Of a stretch of DNA of 64,000 nucleotides, positions 18,231 to 27,315 are shown piece after piece. The stretch's first letter is position 1; every line of letters begins with the position of its first letter. A program made the translations under genes and the position numbers. The notes under the pieces are model-generated. The model had not been told where the DNA came from. It searched no databases and saw only the letters and a list, made by a program, of their open reading frames with translations. The DNA is from Anabaena catenula FACHB-362 (GTDB lineage Bacteria > Cyanobacteriota > Cyanobacteriia > Cyanobacteriales > Nostocaceae): positions 62,001 to 126,000 of the forward strand of contig NZ_JACJTQ010000006.1 in NCBI RefSeq assembly GCF_014698735.1, in the 5' to 3' direction.

Positions 18231-21200
18231 ATGAGCCAGCAAAAATCGCAATTTTTAGCAAATATCTTAGTAGTTGATGATAATCCCATAAATTTAATTT
18301 TACTATCTAAAGTACTGTCTAATTATGGTTATAAAGTGCGCTCTGCACCCGATGCGGAGATGGCACTAATGTCAGTTCAGGCCAAGTTACCCGATCTGAT
18401 TTTGTTGGATATTATGATGTCCGATATGAATGGCTATGAACTTTGCCAAAGGCTGAAAGAAAATGAATATAGCCGTGATGTACCTATTATTTTTATCAGT
18501 GCTTTAGATGAACCTTTAGATAAAGTAAAATCATTCACAGTGGGTGGTGCTGATTACATTAGCAAACCCTTTCAAACGGAGGAAGTAATAGTCAGGGTTG
18601 AAAATCAACTGCGAATTAGATATTTACAAAATCAATTAGTTGCTCAAAATGAAGAGTTGCTGAAAAAAACTCAGGCACTAGCTGATTTTAGTTCTAGTTT
18701 AAAGCAGTTACATCGGATCAATATGACCGATTTTCATAATGTTGAAGAACTTTTTTTAGACTATTTAACCACAGGTTGTCAAGTCCTCCGGTTTTCCGCA
18801 GGGGCAGTTGGTCAGATTCATAATCAAACTTATTCATTTCTGGCTGTCAAATCTAACATTGATGCCTTAGTTCCCGGTTTAAAAATTGAACTTTCAGATG
18901 CTTATTGTGGCCAGGTAGTTGAGCAAAATGAAACTGTTACTTTCCACAATGTTGGGCAAATAGAGGAGATGCGTTCCCATCCAGTCTACCAAAGCCTGAA
19001 AATAGAGTCTTACATTGGCACTCCCATTTGGGTTGATGGCAAGATTTATGGTACGCTTTGCTTTTTTTCCACTGATATTAGAAGTGAGAAATTTGCCAGC
19101 CATGAAAAAGAAATCATTGAATTAATGGCTCAAAGTATTGGCAAGTTTATTAGTGCTAATCAAACAGAGATCAAACGCCTACAGGCAGAAGAAGAATTAA
19201 AGAAAAGTGAGGAACGCTGGCAATTAGCAATTCAAGCCAGTAAGGATGGAATTTATGATTTCAATTTACAAACATCGGAAATCTTTTACTCGGCTCGCTG
19301 GAAGGAAATACTCGGCTATGAAGAGCAGGAAATTGCCAATGATATTAAGGAATGGCTCAAACGCATTCATCCAGATGACTTAGAATTTGTAATTCAGGCA
19401 AATTATACTCACATGAATCGGGAAGTTCCCTTCCTCATCCAAGAGTATCGGATGCTGTGCAAAGATGGCAGCTACAAATGGATTTTAGAGCGCGGTCAGG
19501 CACTGTGGGATGAAAATAACAAGCCAATTAGATTTATCTGTTGCCATACAGATATTAGTGAAAAGGCGCGGCTTGAAGCCGAACGCAAACGACAAGAAGA
19601 AGAAATCAGGCAAACTCAAGCATTCCTAGATTCAATTATCGAGAATATTCCCGATATGATCTTTGTAAAAGATGCTCAAGATTTGAAGTTTGTTCGCTTG
19701 AATAAAGCTGGAGCAGAGTTACTTGGATATACAAGAGAAGAGTTACTTGGCAAAAAAGATACTGACTTTTTTACTCCGCAGGAGGCAGATTTTTTTACTA
19801 ATAGAGATCGGGAAGTTTTAGCTAACAGAACCTTATTAGAAATAATAGAAGAAACTATTCAAACCAAAGACAAGGAAGTCAGAATTCTACATACTAAAAA
19901 AATCCCGATTTTAGATGCCAATGGAACTCCACAGTATTTATTGGGTATTTCCGAAGATATCACCGAACGCAAACGTCAGCAAACTGCCTTACAGTTAATT
20001 TTTGCAGGTACAGCCTCAAAAACAGGCAGTGAATTCTTTCGTTCATTGGTTCGTTATCTAGCAGAAGTTTTACAAGTTCGCTATGCTTTTGTGACCCGAT
20101 TTGTAGATTCTGCAAAAACTAGAGCTTGTACATTAGCATTCTGGCAAGGAGAAGACTTTGGTGAAGACTTTGAGTATAACTTGGCAGGAACTCCCTGTCA
20201 ACAAATATTATCGGAATCAATAGTCTACTATCCCCATAGTATTCAGTCTTGGTTTCCTGACCATGAACATCTTGGTAAGTTAGAAGTAGAAAGCTATTGG
20301 GCGATCCCACTGCATGATTCAACGGGAAACATTCTGGGACATTTGAAGGTTTTGGATACCAAGCCAATGGCGAAAAACCAGACCGAAGAACTCATTTTAG
20401 AAATTTTTGCAGCCAGGGCAGGAGCAGAGCTAGAAAGGCAATTGTTTGAGGATGCTTTAAAGAAAAATATAGAACAGCAACGGGCAACATTGCGAGTAGT
20501 TGAACGGATGCGGCAGACTTTAGATATTGAACAAATTTTTCGCGCCACAACACAAGAATTAAGACAATTATTAAAGTGCGATCGCGTTGCCATTTACCGT
20601 TTCCATCCAGACTGGAGTGGAGAATTTGTGGCCGAATCTGTTGGTAGTGGATGGATTGCTCTGTGGCAAGAACAAAATAATTATCCCAAATTGGCGGAAA
20701 ATGTGACTCTAGATGAGCGATGTACTGTCAGAAATTTCGATAGAGCAACCAAAGATAATACTGATAACTATAACTTATTACAAGATACTTATCTCCAAGA
20801 AACAAAAGGTGGTCGTTATAATCAAGGCACAAATTATCGAGTTGTAGAAGATATATATAAAGCTGGATTTGAAGATTGTTATCTGCAACTTTTGCAGAAA
20901 TTTCAAGCCAGATCCTATACCACTGTACCAATTTTTCAGTCTGGCAAATTATGGGGATTGTTGGCAGTTTATCAAAACTCTAGTCCCCGTCAATGGAAAC
21001 AAAACGAAATTAATCTTGTTATTAATATTAGTAACCAGTTAGCAATTGCCCTCTATCAAGCCGAATTATTTACTCAGATTCAACAACAATCAGTAGAGCT
21101 AGAAAAAGCCAGAGATGCAGCAGAATCCGCGAATCGGGCTAAAAGCGAATTTCTTTCCAACATGAGTCATGAACTGCGGACTCCACTGAATGCCATTTTG

Positions 21201-22559
21201 GGCTTCTCTCAAGTTATGAGTCGTGATGTCACCCTGGATAAAAAAAATCAGGGGTATCTGGAAATTATCAACCGCAGTGGGCAACACTTGCTAGAACTGA
21301 TTAATGATGTGCTGGAAATGTCTAAGATTGAAGCAGGTAAAATTACACTCAATGCCACCAGTTTTGATTTATATTACTTGCTGAACAGTCTGGAAGATTT
21401 ATTACGTCTGAAATCCACAGCTAAGAAGTTGACACTCATTTTTGATCGCGCTGCTGACGTTCCTCAATACATCACCACCGATGAAGTTAAACTCCGCCAG
21501 ATTTTACTAAACTTGTTGGGAAATGCCATTAAATTTACGCAACAAGGGTTAGTGACACTGCGAATTAGAGCAGGGGGTAAGGCAGATCAGGTTTCTACTT
21601 TCTTGCTTTTTGAGGTAGAAGATACGGGAGCCGGCATTGCACCAGAGGATATCAAGCGGCTATTTACTCCATTTGTGCAAACTAGAATTGTTCAGTCCCA
21701 TGAAGGCACAGGATTAGGATTAGCCATTAGCCAAAAGTTTGTCAAGCTGATGAACGGTGAGATTACGGTTGAGAGTGTAGTCAGTCAAGGGAGTATATTT
21801 CGCTTTACTGTTAAGGTTGATTGTGCTGAAAAAGTAGCTGTTCCTGCCCAACTACCAAACTGTCGTGTGATGCACTTAGCTCCGAATCAACCGATTTACC
21901 GTTTACTTGTGGTGGAAAACCAATGGGAGAGTCAAAAACTTTTAGTAGAGTTGCTTAGTCCCCTGGGGTTTGAGGTGTATGAAGCGGCTAATGGTCTGGA
22001 GGGAGTCCAATTGTGGGAGCGTTACCAACCCCATCTGATATTTATGGATATGCAGATGCCTGTGATGGATGGTTATGAAGCAACTCGGCAGATTCGGGCT
22101 GCACAGAGGCAAAATTCAGAGTCTGTGCAGAATCATTGCAAAATCATTGCTTTGACTGCCAGCGCCTTTGAAGAACAGCGAACTGCCATTTTATCTATAG
22201 GTTGTGATGATTTTATTCACAAGCCTTTTCAAGAAGAATTCCTATTAAATAAACTGGCTGAACATTTGGGAGTTCGTTATATTTACGCAGAAAAAACGGA
22301 AGATATAGGCGAAAAAAATCCAGATTCTTCATTGTTTACCCTTTCTCCTTCATGTTTACAGATGATGCCTGATGAATGGATTGTTCAGCTACAGAGGGCT
22401 GCGAGTAAATGTAGCAAACGTCAGACTGTTGAATTGATAGCTCAAATTCCCGATGTTCACGCTAACCTGGCTAAAGCTTTAGCAGATTTAGTCCAGGACT
22501 TTCACTTTGAGAAGATTGTGCAGTTATGTGTTGAGTATTTGTCAGGACAGCTAAAATAG
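18231..22559 (+). CDS. Multi-domain hybrid sensor histidine kinase (REC-GAF-PAS-PAS-GAF-GAF-HK-REC)
   Basis: A 1442-residue soluble hybrid kinase. Order by approximate residues: receiver (10-130, Asp60), GAF (165-320), PAS (330-450), PAS (465-590), GAF (600-745), GAF (765-955), HisKA with His980 in NMSHELRTPLNAIL, HATPase (1090-1210, GTGLGLAISQK), second receiver (1228-1355, Asp1273 in FMDMQMPVMDGYE) and a roughly 70-residue helical tail. The fifth sensory module has the C-D-R-V-A-I-Y-R-F pattern of phytochrome-like GAF domains, but the usual chromophore-binding cysteine is not obvious. The ligand is unknown. It closes the signalling island and could phosphorylate the lone receiver and DHp-EAL protein upstream. 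Confidence 0.92.
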   Translation: MSQQKSQFLANILVVDDNPINLILLSKVLSNYGYKVRSAPDAEMALMSVQAKLPDLILLDIMMSDMNGYELCQRLKENEYSRDVPIIFISALDEPLDKVKSFTVGGADYISKPFQTEEVIVRVENQLRIRYLQNQLVAQNEELLKKTQALADFSSSLKQLHRINMTDFHNVEELFLDYLTTGCQVLRFSAGAVGQIHNQTYSFLAVKSNIDALVPGLKIELSDAYCGQVVEQNETVTFHNVGQIEEMRSHPVYQSLKIESYIGTPIWVDGKIYGTLCFFSTDIRSEKFASHEKEIIELMAQSIGKFISANQTEIKRLQAEEELKKSEERWQLAIQASKDGIYDFNLQTSEIFYSARWKEILGYEEQEIANDIKEWLKRIHPDDLEFVIQANYTHMNREVPFLIQEYRMLCKDGSYKWILERGQALWDENNKPIRFICCHTDISEKARLEAERKRQEEEIRQTQAFLDSIIENIPDMIFVKDAQDLKFVRLNKAGAELLGYTREELLGKKDTDFFTPQEADFFTNRDREVLANRTLLEIIEETIQTKDKEVRILHTKKIPILDANGTPQYLLGISEDITERKRQQTALQLIFAGTASKTGSEFFRSLVRYLAEVLQVRYAFVTRFVDSAKTRACTLAFWQGEDFGEDFEYNLAGTPCQQILSESIVYYPHSIQSWFPDHEHLGKLEVESYWAIPLHDSTGNILGHLKVLDTKPMAKNQTEELILEIFAARAGAELERQLFEDALKKNIEQQRATLRVVERMRQTLDIEQIFRATTQELRQLLKCDRVAIYRFHPDWSGEFVAESVGSGWIALWQEQNNYPKLAENVTLDERCTVRNFDRATKDNTDNYNLLQDTYLQETKGGRYNQGTNYRVVEDIYKAGFEDCYLQLLQKFQARSYTTVPIFQSGKLWGLLAVYQNSSPRQWKQNEINLVINISNQLAIALYQAELFTQIQQQSVELEKARDAAESANRAKSEFLSNMSHELRTPLNAILGFSQVMSRDVTLDKKNQGYLEIINRSGQHLLELINDVLEMSKIEAGKITLNATSFDLYYLLNSLEDLLRLKSTAKKLTLIFDRAADVPQYITTDEVKLRQILLNLLGNAIKFTQQGLVTLRIRAGGKADQVSTFLLFEVEDTGAGIAPEDIKRLFTPFVQTRIVQSHEGTGLGLAISQKFVKLMNGEITVESVVSQGSIFRFTVKVDCAEKVAVPAQLPNCRVMHLAPNQPIYRLLVVENQWESQKLLVELLSPLGFEVYEAANGLEGVQLWERYQPHLIFMDMQMPVMDGYEATRQIRAAQRQNSESVQNHCKIIALTASAFEEQRTAILSIGCDDFIHKPFQEEFLLNKLAEHLGVRYIYAEKTEDIGEKNPDSSLFTLSPSCLQMMPDEWIVQLQRAASKCSKRQTVELIAQIPDVHANLAKALADLVQDFHFEKIVQLCVEYLSGQLK

Positions 22560-22604
22560 TACCAAGGATGATCGGTGGTACTGTCCAATGGTAGGAGGCA
22601 AAGT

Positions 22605-23345
22605 ATGGGTGGGGCTGGAATCAGAATTGTGTTAGTAGAGCCAGCAGGCCCCTTAAATTTAGGCTCAATTGCCAGAGTTATGAAAAATTTTGGCTTATGT
22701 AATTTAGTATTGGTCAATCCACAGTGCGATCGCTATGATGATGATGCCTTAAAGATGGCAGTTCATGCTCAGGAGATTTTAGAATCTGCGGTTATAGTAG
22801 AGACATTACCACAAGCATTGCAGGGATGCGTCCGCGCGATCGCTACCATTGGCCGTGATTACAGTGGAGAAATCCCCCTAGAAAGCCCTCGCAATGCCCT
22901 ACCTTGGTTATTAGCAGAACCAGAACAGCCTGTAGCTTTAATTTTTGGCAGAGAAGACCGAGGATTAAGCAATGAGGAATTGAATTATGCCCAAAAGTTA
23001 ATTTTCATCCCCACCAGTCCCAATTATCCATCCCTGAATTTGGCTACCGCTGTGGCTATTTGTTGTTACGAATTGTCTCAATTAGCAGAAGTAGTCGTCA
23101 CTCAGAAGCTACCGCCTACAGAAATCGCCCCCTTGGATGTCGTGGAACCTTACTACCAAGAATTAGAATCCCTACTATTATCCATCGGTTATCTTTATCC
23201 CCATACGGCTGCTAGTCGAATGGAAAAATTTCGTTATTTATATAATCGCGCTCACATAAAAACTGCTGAAGTCGCTATGCTGCGCGGGATTTTGCGACAA
23301 GTAGAATGGGCAATCAACAATCGGATTCAACAAGAAAACTTGTAA
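22605..23345 (+). CDS. TrmJ-like SPOUT RNA 2'-O-methyltransferase
   Basis: A 246-residue SPOUT/TrmH-superfamily enzyme expected to methylate a ribose 2'-OH in tRNA, as TrmJ does at position 32. It has motif 1 GPLNLGSIARVMKNFG near the N terminus, motif 2 LIFGREDRGLSNEEL and motif 3 PNYPSLNLATAVAI, which together form the SAM-binding trefoil knot. A C-terminal helical extension is typical of TrmJ. I choose ATG 22605 because TAGGAGG stands 6-12 bases upstream; an in-frame GTG lies at 22575. The exact target nucleotide is not deducible. Confidence 0.88.
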   Translation: MGGAGIRIVLVEPAGPLNLGSIARVMKNFGLCNLVLVNPQCDRYDDDALKMAVHAQEILESAVIVETLPQALQGCVRAIATIGRDYSGEIPLESPRNALPWLLAEPEQPVALIFGREDRGLSNEELNYAQKLIFIPTSPNYPSLNLATAVAICCYELSQLAEVVVTQKLPPTEIAPLDVVEPYYQELESLLLSIGYLYPHTAASRMEKFRYLYNRAHIKTAEVAMLRGILRQVEWAINNRIQQENL

Positions 23346-23452
23346 TTAATAGCTTAATATCTACGCAATCATTACCCAAAAGGATTAATATGACTTACAC
23401 TAAACAAAAAAAAGCTACTTAGTTCCACAACGTGATCTGAGTATCAAGGTGC

Positions 23453-25048
23453 ATGAATAGTCAATTTTGGGTCGAACGTTTACAAAAAACAAAGTCGAGT
23501 GGGTCACAAGGAGTAGCTGTGTCAGAATCAAGTGACAAACTAATAGCTGTCTCACGACGGCAACCTAGAGAGCGTCGTCGCCGTCCACGCCCAGTCCAAA
23601 AGGCAGTACCAAAACCAGTCAAGAACCAGCAACAGGCTACCAATAAAGGCGAATCTGTGGCGATAACACGCCTAAATAATAATATCAGTCCGCCCACACT
23701 TCCAGCTGAGGGGCGAAGACCACCCTCTAAGGTAGTAATGCCAGCAGCTGTTAAACCCATCCCCAAGGGTAAGATGGCACAACCGGGTACTATGAAGTTT
23801 AAAACAGTGCGTGTCCAAAAACAAGGCAAGCCGAAAATAGATCGGCGCACCTCGCGGAAGACGCGGTTAAAGCCAATGGCCAGAACGATATTGTATTCGT
23901 TGCGGTTGTTGATTGTCGGAGTTGGACTCGGTGCGATTGTCGGCACGCTGTTGTCAGTTTTAGATCCTGCTAATCGCATCAGTTCAGCGCCTACTTCCCC
24001 ATCTCAGACTAATGGGCAATCTCAGACACAATCTAATTCTCCAGTCACAACTCCTAGCTTATATCTATCCCAGGAAATAATCCCTTTGAAAACCGCTGTG
24101 CAGAATCTGGCCACAGCAGAGCCAAATCTGACTCCTGGGGTGTTTATGGTAGATTTGGATACGGGCGCTTATGTAGATATTAATAGCAATGCAAGTTTTT
24201 CAGCAGCCAGCACGATTAAAGTCCCAATTTTAATTGCTCTTTTCCAGGATGTGGACGCGGGAAAAATTCGCCTGGATGAAATGCTGACTCTGCAACAAGA
24301 TATGATTGCAGGTGGTTCTGGAACTTTAAAGTCTAACCGTGTCGGTACTCAATACAGTGCGCTGGAAATCGCTACTAAAATGATTACTGTCAGCGATAAC
24401 ACAGCGACAAATATGCTCATTTCCCGACTAGGAGGTAAGGATGTACTGAATGAACGTTTTCGCACTTGGGGATTAGCGACGACAATGATTCGTAATTCAC
24501 TCCCGGATTTGCAAGGAACAAATACCACCAGTCCTAGAGAATTGGGGAATTTGATTTCTATGATCAATCAGGGAAATATTGTGAGTATGCGATCGCGTGA
24601 TCTGATGTTAAATATTATGAGCCGCACAGAGAGAGATCATCTCTTACCCTCTGGTTTGGGACAAGGCTCAAAAGCTTACCACAAGACAGGTGATATTGCC
24701 ACTATGTTGGCAGATGCAGGTTTAATTGATATTCCCTCTGGTAAGCGCTACATCGCTGCTGTTATGGTACAACGCCCGACTAACGATCCTCGCGCGGAAA
24801 AACTCATTAGTTCCATCTCTGCTGCTGCTTACCAACAGTTTAGTCAAAGTGCTGTTTCTCCCCGCACTCCCACAACTAATCTACCTACCACTAATTTTCA
24901 GCCACCTGTACAACCAGTTCAACCGGTACAACCTTTTATTCAACCCCCAGTGATGAATCCTGTTGTCCCTAACGGTATGGTCAATAATGTGCCTATGGGT
25001 ACTTATCAAGCCCCTGTGATGACTCCACAATATTATCCACCACAATGA
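23453..25048 (+). CDS. Membrane-anchored class A beta-lactamase-like serine hydrolase
   Basis: A 531-residue protein: a very basic, proline-rich cytoplasmic N terminus (1-140), one membrane anchor (about 144-170), a Ser/Thr/Gln-rich linker, then a penicillin-binding fold (about 205-465) and a proline-rich tail with PVQPVQPVQP. Serine-hydrolase motifs are STIK (253-256), SDN (314-316) and HKTG (410-413). The glutamate that deacylates penicillin in class A enzymes (ExxLN) is absent: the loop reads NSLPDLQGTNTTSP. I therefore expect a peptidoglycan-related or other acyl-serine hydrolase rather than a resistance enzyme. Active site would face the periplasm. Confidence 0.87.
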   Translation: MNSQFWVERLQKTKSSGSQGVAVSESSDKLIAVSRRQPRERRRRPRPVQKAVPKPVKNQQQATNKGESVAITRLNNNISPPTLPAEGRRPPSKVVMPAAVKPIPKGKMAQPGTMKFKTVRVQKQGKPKIDRRTSRKTRLKPMARTILYSLRLLIVGVGLGAIVGTLLSVLDPANRISSAPTSPSQTNGQSQTQSNSPVTTPSLYLSQEIIPLKTAVQNLATAEPNLTPGVFMVDLDTGAYVDINSNASFSAASTIKVPILIALFQDVDAGKIRLDEMLTLQQDMIAGGSGTLKSNRVGTQYSALEIATKMITVSDNTATNMLISRLGGKDVLNERFRTWGLATTMIRNSLPDLQGTNTTSPRELGNLISMINQGNIVSMRSRDLMLNIMSRTERDHLLPSGLGQGSKAYHKTGDIATMLADAGLIDIPSGKRYIAAVMVQRPTNDPRAEKLISSISAAAYQQFSQSAVSPRTPTTNLPTTNFQPPVQPVQPVQPFIQPPVMNPVVPNGMVNNVPMGTYQAPVMTPQYYPPQ

Positions 25049-25113
25049 ATTCGTAATAGTGCCTACGGTCCCGCTAGGGATACGTAATTCGTAATTCGTA
25101 ATTACCAGTTACC

Positions 25114-26226
25114 TTAGAGTTTTTGATATCGCATTCCTGGTAATTGCGATACTAAACCCATGAGTTCTAATTGTAATAAAGAACTGGAAACTAAAGCAGC
25201 ATCCATACCCGTTTTTTGAATAATAAAATCAAAAGATAAAGCATCAATAGCTAAAGTATCTATTACCTGCTGCAATTCTGGTGATAAATTAGCTAAAGGA
25301 GTCGATTTAACTAATGGTATCTCTACATCTATTTGGGGAATTGCTCCCAGCATGATTAATAATTCACTCAGTTCTTGATTAATTAAACCTGCACCTTGAC
25401 TAATTAATTTTAAACAACCTTGTGATGGTTGATCATCAACTCTTCCCGGTAAAGCGTAAACATCTCTACAAAATTCATTCGCATAAGTTGCTGTAATTAA
25501 TGCACCTGATTTTATCGGTGCTTCCATAACTAACACCGCACGACTTAAACCGGCAATAATCCGATTTCTTCTCGGAAAATGGGTACGGTTAGGTGCAGTT
25601 TTCGCGGGATATTCACTAATTACTATTCCAGATGTCAAAATCTGTTTATATAAATCTCGATTTTTTTGGGGATAAATAACATCTACACCTGTTCCCACAA
25701 CTGCTATTGTTCTTCCTCCCGCTTTCATTGCTGCTGAATGACTTTCGGTATCTATTCCTTCGGCCATTCCCGAAACAACAGTAAAACCGTTTTTTGCTAA
25801 AGCGGTACTAATTTGACGAGTCCATTTAATTCCATATTCTGTAGGTTGACGTGTTCCCACAATTCCCACTAAGGGTTTTTGTCCTGAGTTTTCCTGTAAA
25901 TCAACTTCACCTCGATAGTACAACAGTGGTGGTGGACTGGGAATTTCTCGCAGCAATTGGGGATATTCTGCGTCTGCTGGTGTCCAGAAATGGGGGTTTG
26001 CTTGTTGGTGTTGGGTAAGTAGTTGTTCTGGATTTAAACGGTTTCTCTGTTGGACGACTTTTTCTAATGTTTGAAATCCAAAACCTTCAACTTTTCGCAA
26101 TTCCCCAGGACTAGCTTTCCAAGCTGTTTCTAAATTACCAAAATGCTGTTGTAATCTTTGCAGTAATATAGGACCAATACCAGAAATTTGCGACCAAACT
26201 AACCAATATTTTCGTTCTTCTGTCAA
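25114..26226 (-). CDS. dprA: DNA-processing protein DprA
   Basis: A 370-residue DprA that binds incoming single-stranded DNA and loads RecA during transformation. An N-terminal helix-hairpin-helix region (1-70) precedes the Rossmann-like core with VGIVGTRQPTEYG, SGMAEGIDTESH and RRNRIIAGLSRAVLVMEA. A C-terminal winged-helix-like domain follows (about 310-370). The start is ATG 26226. Natural competence is known in several cyanobacteria, which makes a functional role plausible. Neighbouring genes are not competence genes. Confidence 0.95.
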   Translation of the reverse strand: MTEERKYWLVWSQISGIGPILLQRLQQHFGNLETAWKASPGELRKVEGFGFQTLEKVVQQRNRLNPEQLLTQHQQANPHFWTPADAEYPQLLREIPSPPPLLYYRGEVDLQENSGQKPLVGIVGTRQPTEYGIKWTRQISTALAKNGFTVVSGMAEGIDTESHSAAMKAGGRTIAVVGTGVDVIYPQKNRDLYKQILTSGIVISEYPAKTAPNRTHFPRRNRIIAGLSRAVLVMEAPIKSGALITATYANEFCRDVYALPGRVDDQPSQGCLKLISQGAGLINQELSELLIMLGAIPQIDVEIPLVKSTPLANLSPELQQVIDTLAIDALSFDFIIQKTGMDAALVSSSLLQLELMGLVSQLPGMRYQKL

Positions 26227-26327
26227 TTTTTCTGTCTCACTATTAGTATTTTGATGATTTCCTGATTGGCTTTGTTGTTTATGTTTTAACGAACCGCAGA
26301 GACGCAGAGGACACAGAGGTAAGAAAA

Positions 26328-26984
26328 TTAAGCTTTAGCTTCACGTTGATTTTCTAAATAATCAAATACAGATTTATCCCCAATATCATCAGGAATATTT
26401 TGGACTGTTTTCCGCAATGCAAAGACTAGAAATAAAATCGCCCAAATTCCTAATAAAACCTGTTCTGCTTGAGTTGATAAGATTCCTGTTAAATGTCCTA
26501 ATAAAAGTAAGGGAACAAGGGGAGTTAAGATTTTAGTTTCTAAACGATGAAAGCAAAAACCTTCTTTGAAGAAAATACCTGTTAATGCTGCAAAGGTGAA
26601 ACCAATCCCGAATATAGTTAAGGGTTGATTGTAAATAGTTATTGCAAAAGGCTGGCTATCAAAATGTCCGAAAATAAAGGCAGAAATGCTACCAATGATC
26701 CAGAAAAGCTGTAAGATTTGGTGCAGCAATTTCATATATATGTGAATAGTTAATAAACTGACACCAAGTGCAAGACTAAAACAGGTGTAAAGTGGGGTAA
26801 TGGCTTGAATAGCAGCAGGTTGAGGAGAGAATAAGGCTAACCCGCTACCAATGGCAAAACTAACAGCAGCGACCATTAAACCTGTACGATAGATGATCAC
26901 ACCTGTGCGATCGCTCTTCGTAATTGTAAAGTCCCCAAACTGACCTTGATATACTTCCGGTGCAGATAATGTTTGTGTAGTCAT
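26328..26984 (-). CDS. DUF2301 family integral membrane protein
   Basis: A 218-residue hydrophobic protein with about six to seven predicted membrane helices (between residues 30 and 190) and a short charged C-terminal tail ending in DYLENQREAKA. It matches my recollection of the cyanobacterial DUF2301 family, which has no known function. An in-frame TTG lies six bases upstream, but ATG 26984 is preceded by a suitable GAGGA ribosome-binding site. The gene stands alone between dprA and a divergent kinase. Confidence 0.75.
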   Translation of the reverse strand: MTTQTLSAPEVYQGQFGDFTITKSDRTGVIIYRTGLMVAAVSFAIGSGLALFSPQPAAIQAITPLYTCFSLALGVSLLTIHIYMKLLHQILQLFWIIGSISAFIFGHFDSQPFAITIYNQPLTIFGIGFTFAALTGIFFKEGFCFHRLETKILTPLVPLLLLGHLTGILSTQAEQVLLGIWAILFLVFALRKTVQNIPDDIGDKSVFDYLENQREAKA

Positions 26985-27227
26985 TTTCAATCATCCTCTT
27001 TTTTATTTAGAAATTGATGCAAGTGTCACAATCAGTATCTCTGTTTTCTAGCCTCAAATGTCACAAATCTCTTTAACCTCACCAATAGACATCTAGCTAA
27101 TTTAGTTTTATCCAGAACAGTTGGAGAAACTGTCCATGCAACGTCTCTACATACTTGCTCACCAGATGTCTAATATATCAAGTCTGACACAATCTACTAA
27201 CTCATGTTATTAAATTATTACTCGTAT

Positions 27228-27263
27228 CAATAATTATCGTTGATAATTGTGTCACAATTATCA
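27228..27263. promoter_or_regulatory. Overlapping perfect inverted repeats upstream of the Ser/Thr kinase
   Basis: GATAATTGTG/CACAATTATC (27242-27251 and 27253-27262) is a perfect 10-bp inverted repeat around a single T, extended by T/A. The same left arm also pairs with AATTATC (27232-27238) across a three-base loop. Two mutually exclusive palindromes 53 bases before the kinase start look like an operator for a dimeric regulator. The rest of the 26985-27315 gap shows nothing else. Confidence 0.45.
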
Positions 27264-27315
27264 ATATATGTAACATATTTAGCAAAAATGACTTTCTGGG
27301 TAAAGGGTGAATCTG

